64,000 nt of DNA from an uncultured Tenacibaculum sp. (GTDB lineage Bacteria; Bacteroidota; Bacteroidia; Flavobacteriales; Flavobacteriaceae). The stretch lies in assembly GCF_947498805.1 (NCBI RefSeq), contig NZ_CANMLT010000005.1, forward strand, positions 404,396 through 468,395. Direction: 5' to 3'. Under the pieces are notes generated by a model. The model did no database searches. It was not told where the DNA came from and worked only from the letters and a program-made list of their open reading frames with translations. Positions 53,868 through 63,979 of this stretch are shown here, in pieces. The translations under genes were made by a program, and so were the position numbers. Within the stretch, counting starts at the first letter, position 1, and every line of letters starts with the position of its first letter.

Positions 53868-55145
53868 ATGAGTTTAATTCTTCCTCTAATTCAAGACAAT
53901 ACTGCAGACTTAGTAACTGAAGTCGCTAAAATCAAAAAAGACATGGGAATGCTATGGATGCTTCTTTCAGCAATTTTAGTATTCTTCATGCAAGCTGGAT
54001 TTACCTTAGTTGAATCTGGAATGACGCGTTCTAAAAACGCAGTAAACATTGCTATGAAAAATTTACTCGACATCTGTGTAGGTTCTTTAACCTATTGGAT
54101 GATCGGATATTCATTAATGTATGGAAGTACCTCTAATGGATGGTTCTTCTGGAGTGGTTTATTTCAAGGAAAAGGAGCTGATCTTCTTTTTCAAACCATG
54201 TTTGCTGCAACTGCTGCTACAATTGTATCTGGAGCTATTGCAGGTAGAACCAAATACTCTACCTATGTTATATTTTCAGTTATTATGACCTCTTTAATTT
54301 ACCCAATAGCGGGTGGTTGGCAATGGCAAGGTGAAGGTTGGTTAACAAAAATGGGATTCATTGATTTTGCAGGCTCTTCAATTGTACATTCTGTTGGTGG
54401 ATGGGCCGCTCTTGTTGCTGCTATTTTAGTAGGTCCTAGAATTGGAAAATTTGTAGATGATAAAGTAATTCCCATTCCTGGACACAATCAAATATTGGCC
54501 ACTTTAGGTGTTTTCATTTTATGGTTAGGATGGTTCGGATTTAATGGAGGTTCCCAATTAGCTTGGGGAGGCGACGATGCTATTGCAGCATCAAACATTG
54601 TGCTACTTACTAATATTTCTGCAGCAGCAGGAGGTTTAGGAGCACTTATCACTACATGGATTTGGTATGGTAAACCTCATTTAGCACAAACCTTAAATGG
54701 AGCTTTGGCTGGTTTGGTAAGCATTACAGCAGGTTGTGGAAATATGACTGATATTGGCGCAGCTTTAGCCGGATTAATCGGAGGTATTTTAGTCGTATTC
54801 TCCATTGAATTTATTGAAAAGAAATTAAAAATAGACGATGCCATTGGCGCCGCATCTGTTCATGGAGTTGTAGGTGTATGGGGAACCTTAGTTATTGGAC
54901 TTTGGGGAGTTACAGGTGATAAAGGAATTGGACTTTTCAACGGTGGAGGATTCTCTCAATTAGGAGTTCAAGCTTTAGGAGCTTTTGCTTATGCCTTATG
55001 GGCAATTGTGCTAGCATTTGCAGTTCTATTCACACTAAAGAAAACAATTGGACTAAGAGTTTCTAGAGAAATTGAAGAAAAAGGATTGGATTTAGCTGAA
55101 CATGGTACCATTGCATACCCTGGAAAAAGAGATAGAGGTGAATAG
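53868..55145 (+). CDS. amtB: Ammonium transporter Amt
   Basis: Trimeric ammonium channel, 425 residues with about 11 transmembrane segments. The family pattern is clear: FMQAGFTLVESGMTRSKNA, FAGSSIVHSVGGWAALVAA with the first conserved histidine, WLGWFGFNGGSQL, and AIGAASVHGVVGVWGTL with the second pore histidine. The N-terminal 20 residues are not a strong signal peptide. No PII (glnK/glnB) gene is adjacent and no PII domain is fused at the C-terminus. gltB and gltD follow after 85 bases, linking uptake with assimilation. Confidence 0.95.
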   Translation: MSLILPLIQDNTADLVTEVAKIKKDMGMLWMLLSAILVFFMQAGFTLVESGMTRSKNAVNIAMKNLLDICVGSLTYWMIGYSLMYGSTSNGWFFWSGLFQGKGADLLFQTMFAATAATIVSGAIAGRTKYSTYVIFSVIMTSLIYPIAGGWQWQGEGWLTKMGFIDFAGSSIVHSVGGWAALVAAILVGPRIGKFVDDKVIPIPGHNQILATLGVFILWLGWFGFNGGSQLAWGGDDAIAASNIVLLTNISAAAGGLGALITTWIWYGKPHLAQTLNGALAGLVSITAGCGNMTDIGAALAGLIGGILVVFSIEFIEKKLKIDDAIGAASVHGVVGVWGTLVIGLWGVTGDKGIGLFNGGGFSQLGVQALGAFAYALWAIVLAFAVLFTLKKTIGLRVSREIEEKGLDLAEHGTIAYPGKRDRGE

Positions 55146-55230
55146 TTTTTTCAACTATCTGCTTTAATCATACTGAGCTAACTGAAATTGTTAGTTCTAT
55201 TAAACTTTAATTATTGTAAAACAGCATAAA

Positions 55231-58200
55231 ATGAAACAACAAGGATTATATTACCCAGAGTTTGAAAGAGACAATTGTGGTGCTGGATTCATTTGTAATT
55301 TAAATGGAGAAAAATCAAACACTATTATCCATAATGCCCTTGAAATTCTAGTAAAATTAGAACATAGAGGAGCTGTAAGTTCTGATGGAAGAACAGGTGA
55401 TGGTGCTGGTATTCTTATTGATATTCCACACGAATTTTTTAACCGTGTTTGCTCGTTTACAATCCCCGCTCCAAAAGAATATGCTGTCGGAATGGTATTC
55501 CTTCCAAAAAGCTCTAACCAATCAAATTATTGTATTTCAATTCTTGAAGAAGAAATTAACAAACAAGGATTAAGAATTATAGGTTGGAGAGATGTTCCCG
55601 TTGATACTTCATTTATCGGTAAAATAGCTTCTAAAACCGAACCTAAAATAAAGCAAATTTTCATCGATAAAAACAATGCAGAACTTAATGACTTAGCCTT
55701 TAATGCTAAACTATTTGCAGCAAGGAAAATCGCTGAACATACTATTGCTAAATCAAAACTTTCTCAAGCCGAGTACTTCTATCTACCAAGTCTATCTACA
55801 ACAACATTAATTTATAAAGGACTTCTAATTCCTGAAGATATTGGCAGATATTATAAAGATTTAAAAGAAAAAGACGTAGTCACAAGATTAGCTCTTGTAC
55901 ATCAACGTTTTTCTACCAATACATTTCCGGCATGGAGTTTAGCACAACCTTTCCGTTATATGTGTCACAATGGTGAAATAAACACATTAAGAGGAAATGT
56001 AAGTAGAATGAGAGCTCGAGAAGAACTTATGAAAAGTAACTGGTTTGGTGAAGATATTCAAAATTTATTTCCTATTGTAAGAGATGGTAAGTCTGATTCT
56101 GCTTCAATGGATTTGGTGGTAGAACTTTTATTAATGACCGGTAGATCTTTACCAGAAGTAATGATGATTATGGTTCCTGAAGCTTGGGAAAAACATCAAA
56201 CAATGTCTGAAGATAAAAAAGCGTTCTATGAGTACAACTCATGTATTATGGAACCATGGGACGGCCCTGCTTCTATTCCTTTTACAGATGGAAATTATAT
56301 TGGAGCTCTTTTAGACAGGAACGGACTAAGACCTTCAAGATATACGGTTACCAAAGACGGATTTGTTATTATGTCTTCTGAAATCGGAGTAGTTCAAATT
56401 GACCCAGAAAATGTAGAAAGACATGGTCGATTAGAACCTGGTAAAATGTTCTTGGTTGATATGAATGCTGGAAGAATTATTGAAGATGACGAAATTAAAT
56501 CTGAAATTGTTTCTAAAAAACCTTACGAAGAGTGGGTGAATGAACATACACTTCCTTTAGCAAAAGTTCCTTATACAAATAACATGTGTCCTATTGAAGC
56601 AACCAATTATAAAACTAGGTTACGTGTTTTTGGATATACTCTAGAAGAAATAAATACAGTAATCATTCCAATGGCTACGAAAGCCAAAGAGGCTATCGGA
56701 TCAATGGGGAATGATACTCCATTAGCTGTCTTATCCGACAAACCTCAATTATTATATAATTACTTCAAACAATTATTTGCTCAAGTTACCAATCCGCCTT
56801 TAGACGGAATTAGAGAAGAGCTTATTACAGATATCAGTCTTGCCATCGGAGGAGATCGTAATATTTTCGACATTATTCCTGAGCAAGCTAAAAAACTTAG
56901 AATTCAGAATCCAGTAATTTCTAATGGGGATTTAGATAAGATAAAAAATATAGATCATCCCGATTTTAAAGCAGTATCAATTCCCATTTTATACCCTATC
57001 GATAAAGGGGTTAATGGTTTAGAAAAAGCATTGGATGATTTACTCATTGCAGTGGAAAAAGCTGTTTTTGAAGGAACCAACATTATCATTCTTTCCGATA
57101 GAAATGTAGATGAAGAATATGCACCAATTCCAGCATTGCTAGCTTGTTCTTATGTACATCATTCATTGAATAATAAACAGAAGCGTTCTAAATTCGGAAT
57201 TGTAGTTGAAACTGCCGAAGCTAGAGAACCACATCACTTTGCAACATTGTTCGGGTATGGCGCAAGTGCTATTAATCCGTACTTAGTAAATGAAATAATT
57301 CGTGAGCAAGTAAAAACCAATGTTATCAAGGATCTAGATGAGGAAACTGCGGTAGAGAATTTTAACAAGGCAATTGGTAAGGGGTTATTGAAAATAATGA
57401 ACAAAATTGGAATCTCTACTTTACATTCTTACAGAGCTTCACAAATATTTGAAGCCTTAGGTTTAAAGAAAACTTTTGCTAGTAAGTATTTCCCATATAC
57501 TCCTTCAAGAATTGGAGGAATTGGTTTGGTCGTTCTTGAAAAAGATATTCAAACAAGGTTTGACAAAGCATTCAAACTTGAAAATTACAAATCTGTTCTT
57601 GATCTAGAAATTGGAGGAGATTACAGATGGAGAAGAAATGGAGAAAAGCATATGTTTAACCCAACTACAGTAGCCAAATTACAACAAGCTGTTCGTAGTA
57701 AATCTAAAGAAAGTTATCAAACTTACGCTGATAAAATTAATAAGCAAAGTGAAAACTTAATGACCTTAAGAGGCTTGTTTGAATTTAACAATCTTAATCC
57801 TATTTCAATTGATGAAGTTGAGCCATGGACCGAAATTGTAAAAAGGTTCAAAACTGGAGCTATGTCTTACGGTTCTATTAGTGAGGAAGCACATGAGAAT
57901 TTAGCCATAGCCATGAATAGAATTGGAGGTAAAAGTAACTCTGGTGAAGGTGGTGAAAATAAATTAAGGTTTAAAAAAGAATCTAATGGCGACTGGAAAA
58001 ACAGTGCGATTAAACAAGTCGCTTCTGGACGATTTGGTGTTTCGAGTAATTACCTTACCAATGCTAAAGAGATTCAAATAAAAATGGCGCAAGGAGCAAA
58101 ACCAGGAGAAGGCGGACAATTACCTGGTGAAAAAGTACTTCCTTGGATTGCTGACGTTAGAAATTCAACACCATATGTGGGGTTAATTTCTCCACCACCA

Positions 58201-59742
58201 CACCACGATATTTATTCTATTGAAGATTTAGCTCAGTTAATATTTGATCTTAAAAATGCCAATAGAGAAGCTAGAATTAATGTCAAATTAGTTTCAAAAG
58301 TTGGTGTTGGTACTATCGCAGCTGGAGTTGCAAAAGCAAAAGCAGACGTGATTTTAATTTCAGGTTATGATGGAGGTACTGGAGCCTCTCCTTTGACCTC
58401 ATTAAAACATGCTGGTTTACCTTGGGAATTAGGGCTAGCCGAAGCACAGCAAACACTTGTTTTAAATGGATTAAGAAACAGAGTTGTGTTAGAAGCAGAT
58501 GGACAATTAAAAACCGGTAGAGATGTTGCTGTTGCCGCCTTATTAGGAGCCGAAGAATTCGGTTTTGCAACTGCTCCATTAGTAGCTTCAGGATGTATTA
58601 TGATGCGAGCTTGTCATTTAAATACATGTCCTGTTGGAATTGCTACTCAAAACCCTGAACTACGTAAAAACTTTAAAGGAACACCAGAGCATGTTATTAA
58701 CTTCATGTACTTCGTCGCAGAAGAATTAAGACAAATTATGGCTCAATTAGGATTCAGAACAATCAATGAAATGATTGGTCAAAGTCATAAACTAAACACT
58801 AATAAGGCTATAAATCATTATAAAGCCAAGGGTGTAGATCTTTCTGCAATTCTTTATCAACCGCTACAAGAAAAAGAAACAATCCAATACAATACAGAAA
58901 AACAAAACCACAATTTAGACAATGTTCTAGATTTTAAAATTTTAAACGATGCAAAATCAGCAATTATTAATTCAAAAGAAACAAATCTGCAATACTCAAT
59001 TCAAAACACAGATAGGGCCGTTGGTGCTATTCTCAGCAACGAAATCTCTAAAAAACACGGAGAAGGAGGCCTTCCAGAAAACACACTTAATCTAACTTTT
59101 AAAGGGTCAGCCGGACAAAGTTTTGGAGCTTTTTCAACCAAAGGGCTTACACTTACTGTCGAAGGAGAAACAAACGATTATCTTGGAAAAGGTCTATCAG
59201 GAGCTACCTTGATTGTAAAAAAACCCGATGTTGCAACTTTCAAAGCAGCTGATAATATCATCACAGGAAATGTAAGTTTCTACGGAGGCATAAAAGGAAA
59301 AGCTTTTATCAATGGAATCGCAGGAGAGCGTTTTGCCGTGAGAAATTCTGGAGTTACTGCAGTTGTTGAAGGTGTAGGTGATCACGGTTGTGAATATATG
59401 ACTGGTGGTAAAGTGATTATTCTAGGTAAAACAGGTAGAAATTTTGCTGCTGGTATGAGCGGAGGAATTGCCTACGTATTTGATGAAGATACCCAGTTCG
59501 TAAACAATTTATGTAATAAAGAAATGGTCGATTTAGATCCTCTAGATGATAACGATTTCTTTGAACTTAAAACTCATATAGAAGTTCATTACAATTACAC
59601 TAATAGTGAACTAGCAAGACAACAACTCGATAACTGGGAAACTATAAAGAGTAAATATGTAAAGGTTTTTCCTAAAGACTACAAAAAAGCTTTAAAAAGA
59701 CTATCTGAAGAAAAAATAGTATTAAAAAAAATCACGGCATAA
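55231..59742 (+). CDS. gltB: Glutamate synthase, large subunit
   Basis: Converts 2-oxoglutarate and glutamine into two glutamates. The 1503-residue chain has a 15-residue propeptide before Cys16 (RDNCGAGFICN), which becomes the N-terminal nucleophile of the glutaminase domain. The central and FMN domains contain GAMSYGSISEEAHENLA and GYDGGTGASPLTSLKHAG. The 3Fe-4S cluster cysteines are Cys1122, Cys1128 and Cys1133 (SGCIMMRACHLNTCPVG). A C-terminal GXGXG beta-helix domain follows. gltD starts 3 bases later. Confidence 0.97.
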   Translation: MKQQGLYYPEFERDNCGAGFICNLNGEKSNTIIHNALEILVKLEHRGAVSSDGRTGDGAGILIDIPHEFFNRVCSFTIPAPKEYAVGMVFLPKSSNQSNYCISILEEEINKQGLRIIGWRDVPVDTSFIGKIASKTEPKIKQIFIDKNNAELNDLAFNAKLFAARKIAEHTIAKSKLSQAEYFYLPSLSTTTLIYKGLLIPEDIGRYYKDLKEKDVVTRLALVHQRFSTNTFPAWSLAQPFRYMCHNGEINTLRGNVSRMRAREELMKSNWFGEDIQNLFPIVRDGKSDSASMDLVVELLLMTGRSLPEVMMIMVPEAWEKHQTMSEDKKAFYEYNSCIMEPWDGPASIPFTDGNYIGALLDRNGLRPSRYTVTKDGFVIMSSEIGVVQIDPENVERHGRLEPGKMFLVDMNAGRIIEDDEIKSEIVSKKPYEEWVNEHTLPLAKVPYTNNMCPIEATNYKTRLRVFGYTLEEINTVIIPMATKAKEAIGSMGNDTPLAVLSDKPQLLYNYFKQLFAQVTNPPLDGIREELITDISLAIGGDRNIFDIIPEQAKKLRIQNPVISNGDLDKIKNIDHPDFKAVSIPILYPIDKGVNGLEKALDDLLIAVEKAVFEGTNIIILSDRNVDEEYAPIPALLACSYVHHSLNNKQKRSKFGIVVETAEAREPHHFATLFGYGASAINPYLVNEIIREQVKTNVIKDLDEETAVENFNKAIGKGLLKIMNKIGISTLHSYRASQIFEALGLKKTFASKYFPYTPSRIGGIGLVVLEKDIQTRFDKAFKLENYKSVLDLEIGGDYRWRRNGEKHMFNPTTVAKLQQAVRSKSKESYQTYADKINKQSENLMTLRGLFEFNNLNPISIDEVEPWTEIVKRFKTGAMSYGSISEEAHENLAIAMNRIGGKSNSGEGGENKLRFKKESNGDWKNSAIKQVASGRFGVSSNYLTNAKEIQIKMAQGAKPGEGGQLPGEKVLPWIADVRNSTPYVGLISPPPHHDIYSIEDLAQLIFDLKNANREARINVKLVSKVGVGTIAAGVAKAKADVILISGYDGGTGASPLTSLKHAGLPWELGLAEAQQTLVLNGLRNRVVLEADGQLKTGRDVAVAALLGAEEFGFATAPLVASGCIMMRACHLNTCPVGIATQNPELRKNFKGTPEHVINFMYFVAEELRQIMAQLGFRTINEMIGQSHKLNTNKAINHYKAKGVDLSAILYQPLQEKETIQYNTEKQNHNLDNVLDFKILNDAKSAIINSKETNLQYSIQNTDRAVGAILSNEISKKHGEGGLPENTLNLTFKGSAGQSFGAFSTKGLTLTVEGETNDYLGKGLSGATLIVKKPDVATFKAADNIITGNVSFYGGIKGKAFINGIAGERFAVRNSGVTAVVEGVGDHGCEYMTGGKVIILGKTGRNFAAGMSGGIAYVFDEDTQFVNNLCNKEMVDLDPLDDNDFFELKTHIEVHYNYTNSELARQQLDNWETIKSKYVKVFPKDYKKALKRLSEEKIVLKKITA

Positions 59743-59745
59743 GTT

Positions 59746-61203
59746 ATGGGTAAAATTGGAGGATTTATAGATATTGGGAGACAAGATGAAACCAATATCA
59801 AAGTAGAGGAAAGATTAAAAAACTATGAAGAGTTTACAATTGCCCTAAAAGAAGCTGAAATAAAAAAGCAAGGTGCTAGATGCATGGACTGTGGAGTTCC
59901 TTTTTGTCATAGTGGTTGTCCGTTAGGAAATTTAATTCCAGATTTTAACGACATGGTGTATAAAGGAGAATGGCAAAAAGCAGCAGAAATATTACACGCA
60001 ACAAATAACTTTCCTGAGTTTACAGGAAGATTGTGCCCAGCTCCATGTGAAAAATCATGTGTTTTAGGATTGGTTAACAATCCTGTTGCTATCGAAAACA
60101 TAGAAAAAAATATTGTTGAACGAGCATTTGCCAATGGTTGGATTCAACCAAATCCTCCAAAAGTGAGGACGGGAAAAACGGTGGGTATAATTGGTTCTGG
60201 ACCTGCTGGACTAGCGGCTGCTCAACAACTCAATAGAGCAGGTCATAATATTACTGTTTTTGAAAGAGATGATGAAGTTGGTGGTTTATTAAGATATGGT
60301 ATTCCCAATTTTAAACTTGAAAAAGGAATCATCGATAGACGTGTAAAAATACTAGAAAAAGAAGGAGTTATCTTTAAAACAAATGTTAACGTTGGAGTAA
60401 ATTACGATATTAAAAATCTTGATTATTTTGATGCCATATTATTATGTGGAGGTGCTACACAAAAACGAAGTATTCCAGTAAAAGGAATTGAATCAAAGGG
60501 CATACACCAAGCAATGGATTTCTTAACTCAGCAGACAAAATTAGTATTTAAGAAAGAAATTGAAGGTGAACACATTTCCGCAGAAGGTAAAAATGTTATC
60601 GTAATTGGAGGTGGTGATACTGGCTCAGATTGCGTAGGTACATCCAATAGACAAGGAGCCAAATCGGTTACTAACTTTGAAATTATGCCAAAACCCCCTG
60701 CTCTTAGAAGTGCAAAAACTCCATGGCCTTACTGGCCATTACAACTGAAAACAAGTACTTCTCACGAAGAAGGTTGTGATAGAAATTGGTTAATTAACAC
60801 TAAGGAATTTATTACTGATAGCGATGGAAATCTAACCGCTCTTAAAACTGTTGAAGTAGAATGGGAGATTGTTCCTGGTGAACGTCCTAAACTTATTGAG
60901 AAGCCTCATACCGAAAAAATTTGGCCTTGCGATTTAGCTCTTTTAGCTCTTGGTTTTACAGGTCCTGAAACTACTTTAAGCGATCAGTTAGGTTTAACAT
61001 TAGACAATAGAAATAATTATAAAGCCAATAATTATCAAACCAATGTTCCGCATATTTTCACTGCCGGAGATATGAGAAGAGGTCAATCTTTAATTGTTTG
61101 GGCGATTTCTGAAGGAAGAGAAGCTGCTATTAGCATTGACAAATACTTAACCAGTGTAAGCTATTTAGCCACTAAAGGAAACGGTGATCTTCCTCGTATA
61201 TAA
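59746..61203 (+). CDS. gltD: Glutamate synthase, small subunit
   Basis: FAD/NADPH-dependent partner of GltB, 485 residues. The N-terminal 4Fe-4S region has CMDCGVPFCHSGCPLGN (about 46-62) and LCPAPCEKSC (about 96-105). FAD site VGIIGSGPAGLAAAQQL (about 146-162), NADPH site VIVIGGGDTGSDCVGTS, and the C-terminal FTAGDMRRGQSLIVWAISEG. Electrons pass from NADPH to the large subunit. The operon ends at a long hairpin. Confidence 0.97.
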   Translation: MGKIGGFIDIGRQDETNIKVEERLKNYEEFTIALKEAEIKKQGARCMDCGVPFCHSGCPLGNLIPDFNDMVYKGEWQKAAEILHATNNFPEFTGRLCPAPCEKSCVLGLVNNPVAIENIEKNIVERAFANGWIQPNPPKVRTGKTVGIIGSGPAGLAAAQQLNRAGHNITVFERDDEVGGLLRYGIPNFKLEKGIIDRRVKILEKEGVIFKTNVNVGVNYDIKNLDYFDAILLCGGATQKRSIPVKGIESKGIHQAMDFLTQQTKLVFKKEIEGEHISAEGKNVIVIGGGDTGSDCVGTSNRQGAKSVTNFEIMPKPPALRSAKTPWPYWPLQLKTSTSHEEGCDRNWLINTKEFITDSDGNLTALKTVEVEWEIVPGERPKLIEKPHTEKIWPCDLALLALGFTGPETTLSDQLGLTLDNRNNYKANNYQTNVPHIFTAGDMRRGQSLIVWAISEGREAAISIDKYLTSVSYLATKGNGDLPRI

Positions 61204-61214
61204 GCAATTAGTTT

Positions 61215-61269
61215 AAAACGTTTTCGTAGAATTTTCATTTTATATGAGAATTCTTGCAAAACGTTTTTT
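61215..61269 (+). terminator. Long hairpin between gltD and ppc
   Basis: Arms 61215-61238 and 61244-61267 pair as 10 bp (AAAACGTTTT in both), a 3-base internal mismatch, then 11 bp including one G-T pair, with a 5-base loop; T residues continue to 61269. It looks like the terminator of the glutamate synthase operon, although partial read-through into ppc is possible. The ATG at 61244 that would lengthen ppc lies in the second arm. Confidence 0.7.
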
Positions 61270-61294
61270 AATTTTCAGTATTAAAAAAAACACA

Positions 61295-63880
61295 ATGTCC
61301 AAACTACCTAAAATAAAAAGATTTGAAGAGAGTGTAGAGGCTAAATATAAAATATACAATAGTATTTTTATGACGCTGCCATTTAGCAGTATAACAAAAA
61401 CAGGTGTGCTCCTACCTCTATTTCACGAAACCTGTAAAAAAGGATATGAGCGAGGAGATGATCCTACTACTATTGTAAAAACATTTTTTGAAAAGTATCA
61501 GGCTCGAAGAGATGAAAAAAGTCAAATAAATTTACTTTTCCGATTTATTCAATATATCGAAAGACAAGTCGTTTTATTTGACGCTATTGAAGATGCTGCA
61601 TTTCCTATTGTAAATAACATGGACGGAATAGGTACTTTGAGGAACTTAAAAGAATTTGCTTCCTCTAATAACAAAATGGAGCAATTAAAAGATTTTTTAC
61701 AAGACTTTAAAGTAAGAATTGTTCTAACTGCACATCCAACACAGTTTTACCCAGGATCTGTTCTTGGTATTATTACTGCTTTATCAGAAGCTATAAAAAA
61801 CAACGATTTACAACAAATTACTCAACTCTTAGCTCAGTTAGGAAAAACACCATTTTTCAGACAAAGCAAACCTACTCCTTATGATGAAGCAATTAGTCTA
61901 ATCTGGTACTTAGAAAATGTATTTTATCATTCTTTTGGAAATATCTATGACTATATAAAAGAAAATATTTTTTCAGAGTCTGAAGATTTAAAAAATGATG
62001 TTATTAACATAGGTTTCTGGCCAGGAGGCGATAGAGACGGAAATCCTTTTGTTACACCAGAAACCACCTTAAAAGTTTCTGAGAAACTCAAAGAAGCTAT
62101 TATTAAAAATTACTATCGTGATATTAGACTTCTCAAACGAAAACTAACTTTTGCTGGTATAGAAGATCGCATCATTAGTTTAGAGAGAAAATTGTATGAG
62201 ATCATTCTGAAAAAAGATACTAATTCAATTTCATTAGAATCTTTAGAACTAGAACTTCTTAATATTAAGCATGTTCTAATTAATGAACATCAATCACTAT
62301 ATCTAAAAGAAGTAAAAAGTCTCTTAAATAGAATTAAACTTTTCGGATTCCATTTTGCTAATCTAGATATACGACAAGATAGTAGACAACATCATAATGT
62401 CTTCACTATTTTAGTAGATACCTTAAATGAACACAATTCAACAATCTTTCCAGATAATTATCATGATTTAGAAGAAGCTGAACAGATACAAGTACTTTCT
62501 GAAATCAAAGGAACTTTTGATTTAAGTATTATTAAAGATGAATTTGCTTTGAAAACCTTGAAGACCATGCAGGTCATCAAAACAATTCAAGACAAAAACG
62601 GAGAAGCAGCTGCAAATCGATATATCATAAGTAACAACCAAACATCATTGAATGTTATGCAACTGTACGCAATGCTAAAATTAGCAGCTTTCAACGATGA
62701 GTTAACTGTTGATATCGTTCCTTTATTTGAAACGATTACAGACCTTAAAAATGCCCCTAAAGTAATGGAAGAACTATATACTAATTCTTCCTATATGAAC
62801 CACCTTAATAAAAGAGGTCAAAAACAAACCATAATGCTTGGCTTTAGTGATAGTACTAAAGATGGTGGTTATTTAATGGCTAACTGGTCGATCTTCAAAG
62901 CTAAAGAAGCATTGACTGCAATGTCAAGAAAATATGGGATTACCGTGATATTCTTTGATGGTCGTGGAGGACCACCAGCAAGAGGTGGAGGAAAGACTCA
63001 TCAATTCTATGCTTCTTTAGGTCCAAATATCGAGGATAGAGAAGTTCAATTAACCATTCAAGGACAAACCATTAGTTCAAATTTTGGAACGTTAGATTCG
63101 TCTCAATACAACATGGAGCAATTAATTAGTTCTGGAATTAGTAATAAACTAAATGGTATTAATGAGTTGATGACCGATGATAATATTATTGTTATGAATG
63201 AACTTGCAACTATCAGTTATCAAACTTATAGTGATTTTAAAGCACATCCTAAGTTTTTATCATATTTAGAAAAAATGAGCACACTTAAATATTATGCAAA
63301 AACAAATATTGGTAGTCGACCTTCAAAGAGAAATGCCTCTGCTAGCTTGGTTTTTGGTGATTTAAGAGCCATTCCTTTTGTTGGATCTTGGAGTCAATTA
63401 AAACAAAATGTACCTGGATTTTCTGGTGTAGGTAGTGCTATGAAGCAATTTGAAGATAAAGGAGAATTCGATAAAGTAGTGCAACTATACAATGAATCGA
63501 GTTTCTTTAAAACCTTAATTGAAAACAGTATGATGTCTTTATCGAAATCATTCTTTGATTTAACTAAATATATGGCTAATGATAAAGAATATGGTGAATT
63601 CTGGAAGTTGATATACGATGAGTATTTATTATCTCACAGGTTAATATTAAAGCTTACTGGTTATACTACCTTAATGGAAAATCAACCAGCAGGTAAAGCC
63701 TCTATAGATATCAGAGAACATATTGTATTACCATTATTAACCATTCAACAATATGCCTTAAAGGAAATTCAAAAATTAGGAGAACAAGAAAATACTGATC
63801 CTAAAAAACAGGAGATTTTTGAAAAAATTGTAACCCGATCATTATTCGGAAATATTAATGCAAGTAGAAACTCAGCTTAG
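61295..63880 (+). CDS. ppc: Phosphoenolpyruvate carboxylase
   Basis: Makes oxaloacetate from phosphoenolpyruvate and bicarbonate, refilling the citric acid cycle. From the ATG at 61295 the protein has 861 residues (MSKLPKIKRFEESV); the in-frame ATG at 61244 lies in a hairpin and would add 17 non-conserved residues. Active-site motifs: LTAHPTQ with His147, IGFWPGGDRDGNPFVT, FGFHFANLDIRQDS, LGFSDSTKDGGYLMANW and FFDGRGGPPARGGGKTH. Location after gltBD suggests matched carbon supply for nitrogen assimilation. No convincing TAnnTTTG promoter was seen in the short gap. Confidence 0.95.
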   Translation: MSKLPKIKRFEESVEAKYKIYNSIFMTLPFSSITKTGVLLPLFHETCKKGYERGDDPTTIVKTFFEKYQARRDEKSQINLLFRFIQYIERQVVLFDAIEDAAFPIVNNMDGIGTLRNLKEFASSNNKMEQLKDFLQDFKVRIVLTAHPTQFYPGSVLGIITALSEAIKNNDLQQITQLLAQLGKTPFFRQSKPTPYDEAISLIWYLENVFYHSFGNIYDYIKENIFSESEDLKNDVINIGFWPGGDRDGNPFVTPETTLKVSEKLKEAIIKNYYRDIRLLKRKLTFAGIEDRIISLERKLYEIILKKDTNSISLESLELELLNIKHVLINEHQSLYLKEVKSLLNRIKLFGFHFANLDIRQDSRQHHNVFTILVDTLNEHNSTIFPDNYHDLEEAEQIQVLSEIKGTFDLSIIKDEFALKTLKTMQVIKTIQDKNGEAAANRYIISNNQTSLNVMQLYAMLKLAAFNDELTVDIVPLFETITDLKNAPKVMEELYTNSSYMNHLNKRGQKQTIMLGFSDSTKDGGYLMANWSIFKAKEALTAMSRKYGITVIFFDGRGGPPARGGGKTHQFYASLGPNIEDREVQLTIQGQTISSNFGTLDSSQYNMEQLISSGISNKLNGINELMTDDNIIVMNELATISYQTYSDFKAHPKFLSYLEKMSTLKYYAKTNIGSRPSKRNASASLVFGDLRAIPFVGSWSQLKQNVPGFSGVGSAMKQFEDKGEFDKVVQLYNESSFFKTLIENSMMSLSKSFFDLTKYMANDKEYGEFWKLIYDEYLLSHRLILKLTGYTTLMENQPAGKASIDIREHIVLPLLTIQQYALKEIQKLGEQENTDPKKQEIFEKIVTRSLFGNINASRNSA

Positions 63881-63932
63881 TAAAGTAGTAAACGATAAGT
63901 CTGAGATACTTTAATCTCTAAATTAAGCGCAT

Positions 63933-63970
63933 AAAAAAACCTCAATCTCTTTTATAAAAGACTGAGGTTT
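63933..63970 (-). terminator. Terminator of the rRNA operon
   Basis: AACCTCA (63938-63944) pairs with TGAGGTT (63964-63970), and inside it CTTTTATAAAAG is self-complementary. On the minus strand the stem is followed by a T-run (63939-63933). Placed about 10 bases after the 5S 3' end, it ends the rRNA transcript; on the plus strand it has no T-run for ppc. Confidence 0.85.
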
Positions 63971-63979
63971 AAAAAGAAA

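Noticed and set aside
58313..58579. 88-codon frame on the minus strand within gltB
   Set aside because: Leu/Gln/His-rich shadow of a conserved gltB region, no independent start signal.
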